From Oscillospiraceae bacterium (lineage in GTDB: Bacteria; Bacillota; Clostridia; Oscillospirales; Oscillospiraceae): a stretch of DNA of 64,000 nucleotides. The stretch lies in NCBI GenBank assembly GCA_017540645.1, contig JAFYAQ010000001.1:50696-114695 (forward strand), given 5' to 3'. How positions within the stretch are numbered: the stretch's first letter is position 1; each line of letters opens with the position of its first letter. Shown here one piece after another: positions 1-8,396 of this stretch. The notes under the pieces were generated by a model. It did not search any database and was not told the DNA's origin. It worked only from the letters and a program-made list of their open reading frames with translations. The position numbers and the translations under genes are program-made.

Positions 1-840
1 ACCGTTTCCGACGGCACGGATACCCCGGAGGCGATTCTCGCCCGTGTGAAAGAGGCCGGGATCGCGCTGTTTTCGGTAACGGATCACGACGACATCAAGG
101 GCTGCCAGATCATACGCTCGATCCGGACGCCGGGCGATCCCGACTTTCTGACCGGCGTGGAGTTCTCCTGCCGGGATGAGGCGGGGAAATATCACATCCT
201 CGGCTACGGCTACGATCCGGAGGCGGAGGCAATACGGCAGGTGGTGGAGCTCGGTCACAGCTACCGCATGAACAAGGTGCGCGGCCGGCTGGCTCTTCTC
301 TCCGAGCAATTCGGCGTATCCTTTCCGGAAGAAGAACTGCGGGCTCTCCTCGCCCTGGACAACCCCGGCAAGCCGCACATCGGCAATCTCATGGTCAAAT
401 ACGGCTACGCCCGGACCAAAGAGGACGCCATAAAGGAGTATATCGATCGGGTCCGGTTCCGCAGCGAATACGTGCGCCCGGAGGAGGCCATCCGCGGTAT
501 CCTTCGGGCCGGGGGCATCCCGGTGCTGGCCCATCCGGCCTACGGCAACGGGGACCAGCTCATCCTGGGTGATGAGATGGACGCGCGCCTCCGGCGGCTG
601 ACGGACTTCGGCCTGCAGGGGCTGGAGGCCTTTTATTCCGGCTTTACGCCGCGGCTGATCCGGGACATGCTGTCCTTTGCGGAGCGCTACGGTCTCTACG
701 TCACCGCCGGCAGCGACTATCACGGGAGCAATAAAATGGTCACTCTGGCCGACACTGGTCTGGGCGATCCGTCCGAATGGCCGGACGGACTGCGGCGCTT
801 CCTGAGAGACCTGCGGGAAGAGGGCAGACATGAAATTTGA
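1..840 (+). CDS. PHP-domain metal-dependent phosphoesterase (5' end cut by window)
   Basis: The frame is open from base 1, so the true start lies upstream; a GTG at 46 is internal to the domain. The first visible residues (TVSDGTDTPEAIL) continue the usual PHP opening motif, whose His-x-His part is lost. Visible metal-site motifs are TDHDD (about residues 27-31), AHPAYG (about 178) and GSDYHG (about 237). PHP proteins of this size (280-300 aa) are usually YciV/TrpH-like 3',5'-nucleotide or nucleoside-bisphosphate phosphatases; the exact substrate is unknown. The stop overlaps the next start by 11 bp, so the two are probably cotranscribed and translationally coupled. Confidence 0.9.
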   Translation, partial: TVSDGTDTPEAILARVKEAGIALFSVTDHDDIKGCQIIRSIRTPGDPDFLTGVEFSCRDEAGKYHILGYGYDPEAEAIRQVVELGHSYRMNKVRGRLALLSEQFGVSFPEEELRALLALDNPGKPHIGNLMVKYGYARTKEDAIKEYIDRVRFRSEYVRPEEAIRGILRAGGIPVLAHPAYGNGDQLILGDEMDARLRRLTDFGLQGLEAFYSGFTPRLIRDMLSFAERYGLYVTAGSDYHGSNKMVTLADTGLGDPSEWPDGLRRFLRDLREEGRHEI

Positions 841-2086
841 TACACTGGACAAAAAGCCGAAGGTCTGGAACGTCGGCGTGCTGACCCTGGTGCTGGGCAT
901 CGTCCTGTCGGCGCTGTGGTTTACCGGCGGGGAGGCGCGCGCCGTCGCGATAAGCGCCTCCGTTGCCGTCTATCTGCTGGCGGTCATCGTTCTGCTGATC
1001 CGCGGCTTTTTCCTGCAGCTCCGCTACAACCCCTATTCCTACAACACCGTTATTTACATGGGCTTTTCCCTGTTTCTGCTGGCCCTGCTGCTGATGCAGA
1101 TCCGTCTCACCAGTCAGTTGATCCGGCATCCGGCGGAATACGGCGCCTCCGCGATCGTGAACATCCTGCTGGGATCGGCCAAAAACTATATGCTCCTGTC
1201 GTCCCCGTTTCTGTTCCTCTTCTCTGCGGCCCTGTGCGTGTCCAACGTGTCGCTGATCCGCCACGAGGGCTTTCGGACCGTAAACGTGCTGGGGATCATC
1301 CTCTCCTTTCTGCTGATCGGAGGAGTGGTGTTCATCTTTCTCTTCGATTACGCCGTGTCCGGCAGTCAGAGAGAGGTCATGATCCACGATCTGATCACCA
1401 ATCTGTTTGCCTCGGTATATCTCTATTTTGAGTGCATGCTCCTGGGCGTCATGGTGGCGGATGCCATCGTGGTGCGCTATGAGCCGGAGCCGGACAAGGA
1501 TTTCATCATCATCCTCGGCTGCGGCATCCGGAAAGACGGCAGCCCCTCGCCGCTTCTGCGCGGCCGGGTCGACCGGGCGCTGGCCTTTGCGGAAAAGCAG
1601 GCGGCGCAGACCGGGAAAGAGCCGGTATTTATCACCTCCGGAGGGCAGGGCCCGGACGAGCCGATCTCCGAGAGCGCCTCCATGACGCGCTATCTGCTGG
1701 AAAAGGGCGTCCCGGCGGAACGGATCCTGGAGGAAAACCGATCCACGGACACCCTGGAGAACATGGCCTTCTCCAAAGAGTTGATCCTCCAAAGGGTCCG
1801 GCCGGGAAAGGAAGCTCCCCGGGGATACTGGCCCTCCCTGGAGGACCCGGAAGCCAAAATCGCCTTTTCCACGACCAACTATCACGTTTTCCGCGGAGGC
1901 CTTTGCGCCCGGCGGGTAAAAATGCGCGCCGTGGGCATGGGCGCCAAAACCAAATGGTACTTCTGGCCCAACGCGGCGGTGCGGGAGTTCGTCGGCCTCC
2001 TGACCGAGCACAGACTGAAGCAGGGCCTTGTCCTGGGCGGAATGGTCGTTTTCTACGTGGTGCTGACGGTCCTGGCCTATCGATAA
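830..2086 (+). CDS. Membrane protein with DUF218 (YdcF/SanA-like) domain
   Basis: The protein has 418 aa. The first 215 residues hold about six hydrophobic segments. A DUF218 domain follows (about 220-390) with the opening IIILGCGIRKDGSPSPLLRGR, a central TSGGQG/E-S motif, the EENRSTDTLENM segment and TTNYHVFR. A last membrane helix lies at about 398-416. DUF218 proteins such as SanA, ElyC and YdcF act at the cell envelope, with roles in polyprenyl-carrier or cell-wall metabolism suggested for ElyC. The long membrane-anchored version is common in Firmicutes. The start ATG lies inside the end of the PHP gene. A second, short DUF218 protein sits at 24287-25246. Confidence 0.88.
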   Translation: MKFDTLDKKPKVWNVGVLTLVLGIVLSALWFTGGEARAVAISASVAVYLLAVIVLLIRGFFLQLRYNPYSYNTVIYMGFSLFLLALLLMQIRLTSQLIRHPAEYGASAIVNILLGSAKNYMLLSSPFLFLFSAALCVSNVSLIRHEGFRTVNVLGIILSFLLIGGVVFIFLFDYAVSGSQREVMIHDLITNLFASVYLYFECMLLGVMVADAIVVRYEPEPDKDFIIILGCGIRKDGSPSPLLRGRVDRALAFAEKQAAQTGKEPVFITSGGQGPDEPISESASMTRYLLEKGVPAERILEENRSTDTLENMAFSKELILQRVRPGKEAPRGYWPSLEDPEAKIAFSTTNYHVFRGGLCARRVKMRAVGMGAKTKWYFWPNAAVREFVGLLTEHRLKQGLVLGGMVVFYVVLTVLAYR

Positions 2087-2096
2087 GGCATCTCCG

Positions 2097-2120
2097 GCGC
2101 CGCAGAAGCTTTTGCGGCGC
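2097..2120 (+). terminator. GC hairpin after the DUF218 gene
   Basis: Arms GCGCCGCA (2097-2104) and TGCGGCGC (2113-2120) form an 8-bp stem with an 8-nt loop. No T run follows, so it may be a weak terminator or an mRNA-stabilising hairpin only. Confidence 0.3.
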
Positions 2121-2189
2121 TGCGGGCCGATTCAATGAAAAAAAGCGGGGACATCCGACCATGCCCCTGATAAAAGGATGGTAATCATT

Positions 2190-3539
2190 ATGAAAAGAAC
2201 GAAAATCATCGTCGTTTTTCTCCTGTGCGTGCTGCTGCTGACCGGCTGCGGGTCCAAGTCCTCCAATGCCGCGACGCCCTCGCCGGAACCCACGGCGGAG
2301 GTGACCGCCACGCCGGAGGCCACCGCCACACCGGCACCGACGCCTACCGCCGCGCCGACGGCCACACCCACGGCCACACCCACGGCCGCCCCGACGGCCA
2401 CGCCCACCGCCACGCCCACGGCGACTCCTACGGCCACGCCTACGCCCGCGCCGGAGAAGCCCTTTGTGAAAAAGCATCCGGTAGACGCCACGGTGAGCGA
2501 GGGCGGTTCCTGCTTCTTCGAGGCGGATTACATCAACGCCATCTGGGCGGTGTGGCATTTTGTCAGCCCGGACGGGAAAACCGACCTCAGCTATGAAAAC
2601 ATCGGCTCCGTATTCCCCTATATGAAGGTCGTAAACGGCATGTACAGCAAGATGGAGCTGAGCAATATTCCTCTCGCCGCCAACGGCTGGAAGGTATACT
2701 GCCGCTACACCAACACCGCCGGGGATTCCGACAGCGCCAGAGCGACCCTGACGGTGACCAATGCCGCGCCCGGAGATTTCCCCGTGGTGGGCTCGTACAT
2801 GGATTCCGTCTCCCAGCGGGCAAGCATGGAGATCACCGGCTACCCCGGCGCGTACAGCGCGAAGATCCATTGGGGCAGCAGCGCCTGGGAATCCACTGAG
2901 TGGGTGTTCAGCGGCAGCTTTGACACCAGCGGAGTGATGCGCTTTAACAATGCCACCAAGTACAACGTGGTCTATGACTCCGCCGGCCGGGAGACCCGCA
3001 CCACCGTTTATTCCAACGGCTCGGGCACATTGACCTATTCCCGGGCGACGGATTCCATCGCCTGGAACGACGGCTATGGCACCACCGGAAACTTCGTTCG
3101 ATCCTCCCAGCCGACGCCCACGCCGACCCCCGCGGTGAACCGCTGGACCGAGACCACCGACCTGAACGCCGCTGTCTCCAACTCCGGTGTGGAATTCCAT
3201 CCCCCCATCCCCGAGGCGCTGCCCAACGGGGTCTCCCTGGATATCTACCGCAGCATGCCCGGCGTCATCGAGGCCCGGTACAGCAGCGGAACCATGCTCA
3301 TCCGGAAATCCAACACCCTCAGCGGCAGCGACCTGAGCGGCGACGTGAACTCTTACTCCCAGACCTGGGACCACGGCTTTAAAAATGTGGGCAACGTCCG
3401 CTGCCGGGGCAACGGGACGCTCGTCAACGAGGCCACCTTCTCCGCCGGCGGGTATAACTATTCGATCTCCTATCTCCCCGGCCGGGAGGGCCAGGGCCTG
3501 ACGCTGGACCAGATCAACTCCATCATCCAGGGTATGTGA
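2190..3539 (+). CDS. Surface lipoprotein with Thr/Pro/Ala repeat linker and beta-rich domains
   Basis: The start at 2190 is preferred over the in-frame ATG at 2178 because AAAGGA lies 9-10 nt upstream of it; this gives 449 aa. A signal peptide (MKRTKIIVVFLLCVLLLTGC) ends in a clear lipobox, LLTGC. Residues of about 28-90 are a low-complexity linker of TPTA/TPTAAP units, the typical stalk that lifts a domain off the membrane through a thick wall. After it come an Ig-like segment (about 95-190), a central segment rich in Ser/Thr/Trp (about 195-305), a short second TPTPTP linker and a C-terminal domain (about 315-449). No enzymatic motif was recognised, so a binding or sensory role is inferred only from the architecture. 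Confidence 0.82.
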   Translation: MKRTKIIVVFLLCVLLLTGCGSKSSNAATPSPEPTAEVTATPEATATPAPTPTAAPTATPTATPTAAPTATPTATPTATPTATPTPAPEKPFVKKHPVDATVSEGGSCFFEADYINAIWAVWHFVSPDGKTDLSYENIGSVFPYMKVVNGMYSKMELSNIPLAANGWKVYCRYTNTAGDSDSARATLTVTNAAPGDFPVVGSYMDSVSQRASMEITGYPGAYSAKIHWGSSAWESTEWVFSGSFDTSGVMRFNNATKYNVVYDSAGRETRTTVYSNGSGTLTYSRATDSIAWNDGYGTTGNFVRSSQPTPTPTPAVNRWTETTDLNAAVSNSGVEFHPPIPEALPNGVSLDIYRSMPGVIEARYSSGTMLIRKSNTLSGSDLSGDVNSYSQTWDHGFKNVGNVRCRGNGTLVNEATFSAGGYNYSISYLPGREGQGLTLDQINSIIQGM

Positions 3540-3570
3540 ACCGAAAACCGGATGCTCGTCGGGTGTATAT

Positions 3571-5343
3571 ATGAACGAACAGGCTGCCAATGCGAAAACC
3601 GTGACCCGGCTGCTGTTTCGGCTGCTGCCGGTCCAAATCCTGCTGGCGTCGGTGAACTCGGTGAACGGCATCGTTTCCAGCTATTTTGCCAGCAACTACG
3701 TGGGTGTGGAGGCAATGAGCGCCGTGGGTCTCTACAGTCCCATCGGCATGCTGATCACCTCCGTCAACGCCATCCTTGTGGGCGGCTCCGTGATCCTGAG
3801 CGGAGAATACATGGGGAAAAACCAGCGGGACAAGCTGCAGGGCGTTTTCTCTTTGAATCTGACGGTAACCTCCCTGATCGCCGCGATCTTTACGCTTATC
3901 CTCCTGACGGCAGGACTCTTTGATCTCACCGGCTTTCTCACGGAAGACCGGGCGGTGCGTCAGCTGCTGGACCGCTACCTGATCGGACAGGCCATCGGTG
4001 TTCTCCCGCTTATGCTCGGCGGCTCGTTTTCCTCGTTCCTGTCTCTGGAGAACCGGGGAAAACGGACGCTGACGGCGAGCATCGTGTATATCGCCGTCAA
4101 TGTGCTCCTGAACCTTCTCTTTGTCGGGCTGCTGCACCTGGAGGCGCTGGGCCTGGCTCTGGCCTCTTCCCTTGGCCTCTGGGTGTTCCTGGGCGTACAG
4201 ATCCAGTATTATTTGTCCGGACGCTCCTTTCTTCGCGTCCGGACCGGAGCCCTTGTCTGGCGTGAGTGCGGAGAGATCTTTCGCATCGGCGTACCGGGAG
4301 CTCTCTCCAATCTCTATCAGACGGCCAGAGGCCTCATCGTCAACCGGCTGCTGGTGGTGTTCGTGGGAAGCGTGGGCATCTCGGCCTTCGCCGCGGCCAA
4401 CAATCTGCTGACCGTCGTCTGGTCCATCCCGATAGGCATGCTGGCCGTGTCCCGTATGCTCATCAGCGTCAGCGTGGGGGAGGAGGACCGGCAGACTCTT
4501 GCGGACGTGATGCGGGTCATGTTCCGCCGCTTCCTGCCCCTGCAGGGTCTGGTTTCCGCCTGCATCATCCTCTGCTCCGTTCCTTTGACGAGGATCTTCT
4601 TCCGGGATCCCTCTGAACCCGTTTATATGATGACCGTGTGGGGTCTGCGCATCCTGCCCTTGTGCATGCCGCTGAGCATCATCTACATGCACTTCGTCTG
4701 CTACGGCCAGGCCTCCGGCAAGCATGCCCTGGTGCACCTGCTGAGTTTTCTGGACGGCGTGGGCTGTGTGGCCGGCTTCACGGCGCTGCTGATCCGCTCT
4801 TTGGGGGTGAACAGCGTGTATATCGCCAATGTGCTCAACGGGGTCGTCACAACGCTGGTGATCATCGCGTACGCATGGATGAAAAAGAAACGCCTCCCCC
4901 GGAACATGGATGAGCTGATGGTCATCCCCGATGATTTCGGCGCGCCGCCCAGCGAGCGCATGGATCTGAGCGTCAGGAGCACGGAAGAGGTCGTCCGCGT
5001 TGCCGAGCAGGTCCAGCGCTTCTGTCTTGAGCGCGGCGTCGATTCCCGCCGGGCGTATCTGGCCGGACTGTCCATGGAGGAAATGGCGGGCAATATTGTG
5101 GATCACGGTTTTACCAAGGACCGCAAGCCCCATTCCGTGGATGTGCGGGTGGTGCATAAGGGTGACGACGTGATACTGCGCATCAAGGATGACTGCGTGC
5201 CCTTTGACCCCGTCGAGCGGCAGAAGCTCGCCGAGGGCGGCGAAATCGGCAAAAACATCGGTATCCGCCTGATTTTCAAAATCGCGCGGGCCCTGCAGTA
5301 TCAAAATATCCTGGGTCTGAACGTGCTGACGATCCGGATCTGA
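3571..5343 (+). CDS. MATE-type transporter fused to an RsbW-like ATPase domain
   Basis: The protein has 590 aa. Residues 1 to about 450 carry 12 hydrophobic segments of the MATE (multidrug and toxin extrusion, cation-coupled) family, with two six-helix halves. About residues 470-590 form an extra cytosolic domain of the GHKL/HATPase type: an N-box with E-E-x-x-x-N-I-V-D-H near 500-507, then RIKDDCVPFDP (G1-like D-D) and a G-x-x-I-G-I-R-L segment. This arrangement matches anti-sigma/serine kinases such as RsbW more than sensor kinases, since no His-dimerisation region precedes it. Standard MATE proteins are about 450 aa, so the tail is an added module. It may couple transport to ATP-dependent signalling. 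The RBS is weak. Confidence 0.85.
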   Translation: MNEQAANAKTVTRLLFRLLPVQILLASVNSVNGIVSSYFASNYVGVEAMSAVGLYSPIGMLITSVNAILVGGSVILSGEYMGKNQRDKLQGVFSLNLTVTSLIAAIFTLILLTAGLFDLTGFLTEDRAVRQLLDRYLIGQAIGVLPLMLGGSFSSFLSLENRGKRTLTASIVYIAVNVLLNLLFVGLLHLEALGLALASSLGLWVFLGVQIQYYLSGRSFLRVRTGALVWRECGEIFRIGVPGALSNLYQTARGLIVNRLLVVFVGSVGISAFAAANNLLTVVWSIPIGMLAVSRMLISVSVGEEDRQTLADVMRVMFRRFLPLQGLVSACIILCSVPLTRIFFRDPSEPVYMMTVWGLRILPLCMPLSIIYMHFVCYGQASGKHALVHLLSFLDGVGCVAGFTALLIRSLGVNSVYIANVLNGVVTTLVIIAYAWMKKKRLPRNMDELMVIPDDFGAPPSERMDLSVRSTEEVVRVAEQVQRFCLERGVDSRRAYLAGLSMEEMAGNIVDHGFTKDRKPHSVDVRVVHKGDDVILRIKDDCVPFDPVERQKLAEGGEIGKNIGIRLIFKIARALQYQNILGLNVLTIRI

Positions 5344-5449
5344 ACGATCCGGCGGGGCTCATTTGCGCCCGGACAGACAAATCCTCGCCCCCTGTCCGGC
5401 GGCCGGGGTCCCATCGTGATCGCGGGTGCTTAAGAAAAGGGATGAAAAA

Positions 5450-6256
5450 ATGGGGATCCCCATCGAAAAACTGCATACGGACCGTTTTTCCATGGACTTT
5501 TTCCGCTTCGGAACGGGGGATAAAACTCTGGTGATCCTGCCGGGCCTGAGCGTCCAGAGCGTCATGGGCGCGGCCGACGCGGTGGCGGAAGCCTATCGGT
5601 CTTTGACGGATCGTTACACCATCTACCTGTTTGACCGCCGCGCGGAGCTTCCCCCGGGCTATTCCGTCCGGGACATGGCCCGGGACACGGCGGAGGCTTT
5701 TCAGGCGCTGGGCCTTCAGAAGGTCAGCCTGTTCGGCGCGTCCCAGGGCGGTATGATGGCCCTGGTGATCGCCGTCGAGTACCCGGAGCTGGTGGGCAAG
5801 CTGGTGCTGGGCTCCACTTCGGCCCATGTAAAGGACGAGCAATACCGGGTCATCGAGGAATGGGTCCGTCTGGCGAGAGCCGGGGACCGGGAGGGTCTGT
5901 ACCTCGCCTTCGGCCGGGAGATCTATCCGTCGGCCGTTTTCGACCAGTACCGGGAGGCCCTGCTCGCGGCGGCCGGGACGGTGACGGACGCGGACCTCCG
6001 CCGCTTTATCATCCTGGCGGAGGGGACAAGGGACTTTGACATCGTTTCGGATCTGGACAAAATCCAATGCCCGGTCCTGGCTCTCGGCGTATTTGAGGAC
6101 AGCGTCCTGGATTCGGACGCCACCATGGAGATCGCCGAAAAGCTGGACGATCGGAGGGATTTCCGGCTCTACATGTACACCGGATACGGGCATGCCGCCT
6201 TTGACACGGCGCCGGATTACAAGCAGCGGATCCTCCGATTTCTTGAGCAGCCCTAA
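5450..6256 (+). CDS. Alpha/beta-fold hydrolase
   Basis: The ATG at 5450 is chosen because AAAAGG lies 8-10 nt upstream; an in-frame GTG at 5426 has no such site. The product has 268 aa. The nucleophile elbow GASQGG (Ser near residue 98), a later Asp region (FEDSVLDSD) and the His in YGHAAFD (about 247) form the expected catalytic triad. Lid and core lengths fit the general esterase/lipase/haloperoxidase group; no substrate can be named. It lies 106 bp after the MATE fusion and 20 bp before the VanX-like gene, so it is probably in the same transcript as the latter. Confidence 0.85.
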   Translation: MGIPIEKLHTDRFSMDFFRFGTGDKTLVILPGLSVQSVMGAADAVAEAYRSLTDRYTIYLFDRRAELPPGYSVRDMARDTAEAFQALGLQKVSLFGASQGGMMALVIAVEYPELVGKLVLGSTSAHVKDEQYRVIEEWVRLARAGDREGLYLAFGREIYPSAVFDQYREALLAAAGTVTDADLRRFIILAEGTRDFDIVSDLDKIQCPVLALGVFEDSVLDSDATMEIAEKLDDRRDFRLYMYTGYGHAAFDTAPDYKQRILRFLEQP

Positions 6257-6276
6257 GAACACCGAGGGAGCAAAAC

Positions 6277-6936
6277 ATGAGAACAGAGTATAAAAACGAC
6301 GTCACCATGGACCCCTCGGGCTTTGTGGTGCTGGCGGATTACGTCCCGAACATCGTGCAGGAGATCCGCTACTATTCCACCTATAATTTCATCGGCGAGC
6401 GGATCGACGGCTATGAGGAGCCCTGCGCCCTGCTGACGATCGAGGCGGCCCGGGCGCTGAAATCCGTCAGCAGCGAGGTCTTTGTACTGGGCTATCGGCT
6501 CAAGGTCTTCGACGCCTATCGCCCGGCCTGCGCGGTGAAGCAGTTCGTCCTCTGGGGCATCGAGGATCAGGATGTGCGCATGAAGCCCTATTTTTACCCG
6601 GAGCTGGAAAAACAGGAGCTGTTTGCCAAGGGCTATATCGCAAAACTCTCCAGCCACAGCCGGGGCAGCGCCGTCGACCTGACCCTGCTGGACATGAAGA
6701 CCGGCAAGGAGGTCGATATGGGCAGTCCCTTCGACCTGTTCAGCGGGCTGTCCCACCCGGATTGCCGGGATGTCACCGAGGAGCAGTTTGAAAACCGGAT
6801 GCTCCTGCAGCGCGTCATGGTCCGCAGCGGCTTCCGTCCCATCGACTGCGAGTGGTGGCATTTTTCCCTGGAAAACGAGCCCTATCCGGACACCTATTTC
6901 AATTTCCCCGTTTCCTCGGCGTATCTAAGACGATAA
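6277..6936 (+). CDS. VanX/DdpX-type D-alanyl-D-alanine dipeptidase (M15D)
   Basis: The product has 219 aa, close to the usual 200-230 aa of VanX/DdpX enzymes. The zinc-site signature S-x-H-x-x-G-x-A-x-D is present (SSHSRGSAVD, about residues 125-134), as is the second signature E-W-W-H (about 190-194), so all three zinc ligands and the catalytic Glu are intact. The known reaction is hydrolysis of D-Ala-D-Ala to free D-Ala, used either for glycopeptide resistance or for using D-Ala-D-Ala as a nutrient. No signal peptide is visible, so it should act in the cytoplasm. No vanH, vanA or vanRS partners lie nearby, so a nutritional or wall-recycling role is more likely. The RBS GAGGGAG is well placed. 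Confidence 0.88.
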   Translation: MRTEYKNDVTMDPSGFVVLADYVPNIVQEIRYYSTYNFIGERIDGYEEPCALLTIEAARALKSVSSEVFVLGYRLKVFDAYRPACAVKQFVLWGIEDQDVRMKPYFYPELEKQELFAKGYIAKLSSHSRGSAVDLTLLDMKTGKEVDMGSPFDLFSGLSHPDCRDVTEEQFENRMLLQRVMVRSGFRPIDCEWWHFSLENEPYPDTYFNFPVSSAYLRR

Positions 6937-6967
6937 ATGATAAGAATAGTTTGAAAGAGAGCTGCTT

Positions 6968-8329
6968 ATGGATTCCTTGACCGTATTCGCCCTGATCCTC
7001 TTCCTCGTGACCTATGTGCTGATGTTCTCGCTGCAGAAGCTGCGGCCCTATATCGCCCTGGCCTCCGCCGCCGTCTTTATCCTCGTCGGCAGTCTGGGCC
7101 TCTTTCCCGGCTTCCGCTATACCCTGCCGGACGCCCTGAGAGAGATCGACTGGAACGTGATCATGATGATCGTGGGCACCATGGGCACGGTCTATTTCTT
7201 CATTGAATCGAAGATGCCCATGCTTTTGAGCGATATCATCGTCTCCCATGTCCACTCCGTCAAGTGGATGATCTTTGCCATGTCCCTGTTCGCGGGGATC
7301 ATTTCCGCTTTCGTGGACAATGTGGCCACCGTGCTGATGGTAGCCCCCGTGGCCCTGGCCGTGTGCAAAAAGCTGGATATCTCCCCGGTGCCGGCCATCA
7401 TCTGCATCGCGGTTTCCTCCAATCTCCAGGGCGCGGCCACTCTGGTGGGTGATACCACCTCCATCCTGCTGGCCAAGGCGGCCGGTCTGGATTTCATGGA
7501 CTTCTTCTTTGTGCAGGGCAAGCCCGGCATGTTCTTTGTCACGGAGGCCGGCGCGCTGGCCGCGGCGATGATCATCCTCTGGATGTTCCGCCGGGAGAAC
7601 CAGCGCATCGACGTCCACGACCGCACGTCCGTGGAGGACAAGGTCCCCACCTGGCTGCTGTGCCTGACGGTGCTGAGCCTGATCGCGGTGTCCTTTATCC
7701 CCTACGCCGACAACGCCGCACCGGGTCAGTTTTATAAGCCGGATATCACCAACGGCCTGATCTGCATGCTCTTCTTCCTGGGCGGTCTCATCCGCCAGCT
7801 GATCCGCAAACGCAGCACCGCGGTGCTGCGCGGTGTGCTGGGAGAGATCGACTACTACACCATCGCCCTGCTGATCGGCCTGTTCATCGTCATCGGCGGC
7901 ATCAGCGAGGCGGGCCTGATCGATCGGATCGGCGTCACCCTGGCCAAGCTCAGCGGGACCGGCTCCCGGGGCTCCATCTTCCTGGTCTACACGGTGATCG
8001 TGTGGATGAGCGTGCTGCTCTCCGCCTTCATCGACAACATCCCCTACACCGCCACGATGCTCCCTGTGGTGGCGGTCATCACCCAGCGGCTCTCCGCTGC
8101 CGGCGGGATCGACGTCAGCCCCAACCTGCTGTACTTCGGACTGCTGGTGGGCGCCACCCTGGGCGGCAATCTGACCCCCATCGGGGCCAGCGCCAATATC
8201 ACCGGCATCGGCATCCTGCGCAAGGAGGGCTATCAGGTCTCCTCCGGCGCTTTCATGAAATACGGCGTGCCCTTCACCCTGACCGCCGTTACCACAGGCT
8301 ATCTGCTCATCTGGCTCATCTGGATGTGA
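6968..8329 (+). CDS. ArsB/NhaD/SLC13-type permease
   Basis: The 453-aa polytopic protein has about 11-12 hydrophobic segments arranged as two repeats. Each half contains an F-[IV]-D-N-[IV] signature (AFVDNVATVLMVAP near 115-128; AFIDNIPYTATMLP near 353-366) and a G-A-x-x-x-G-[DN] element (GAATLVGDTTS; GATLGGNLTPIGAS). These are the paired motifs of the ion-transporter superfamily that includes ArsB, NhaD and CitM-type carriers. The D-N pair in both halves suggests a Na+- or H+-coupled carrier, but arsenite, Na+/H+ and carboxylate substrates cannot be separated from sequence. It follows the VanX-like gene by 31 bp and ends at a strong terminator. Confidence 0.8.
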   Translation: MDSLTVFALILFLVTYVLMFSLQKLRPYIALASAAVFILVGSLGLFPGFRYTLPDALREIDWNVIMMIVGTMGTVYFFIESKMPMLLSDIIVSHVHSVKWMIFAMSLFAGIISAFVDNVATVLMVAPVALAVCKKLDISPVPAIICIAVSSNLQGAATLVGDTTSILLAKAAGLDFMDFFFVQGKPGMFFVTEAGALAAAMIILWMFRRENQRIDVHDRTSVEDKVPTWLLCLTVLSLIAVSFIPYADNAAPGQFYKPDITNGLICMLFFLGGLIRQLIRKRSTAVLRGVLGEIDYYTIALLIGLFIVIGGISEAGLIDRIGVTLAKLSGTGSRGSIFLVYTVIVWMSVLLSAFIDNIPYTATMLPVVAVITQRLSAAGGIDVSPNLLYFGLLVGATLGGNLTPIGASANITGIGILRKEGYQVSSGAFMKYGVPFTLTAVTTGYLLIWLIWM

Positions 8330-8350
8330 ATCTTCCGGTTTGAATCGATA

Positions 8351-8396
8351 AAAAGATCGGGGGCAGCTTTTGCAGCTGCCCCCGATCTTTTTATTG
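8351..8396. terminator. Bidirectional Rho-independent terminator between convergent genes
   Basis: A 16-bp GC-rich stem (AGATCGGGGGCAGCT paired with AGCTGCCCCCGATCT) with a short loop is followed by T-rich sequence on the plus strand. It separates the permease (+) from the potassium channel (-), whose last codons overlap its right edge. Confidence 0.85.

Noticed and set aside
2280..2460. CRISPR array or tandem-repeat array
   Set aside because: The repeats are short in-frame Thr/Pro codon units of a lipoprotein linker, with no spacers; no other regular repeat-spacer pattern was found in the window.
740..5304. Several long minus-strand open frames under the DUF218, lipoprotein and MATE genes
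   Set aside because: They have no RBS, are rich in Gly/Arg/His/Gln repeats without motifs, and lie entirely antisense to well-supported genes.
6277..6936. Glycopeptide resistance cassette
   Set aside because: Only the VanX-like gene is present; no ligase, dehydrogenase or two-component system lies nearby.
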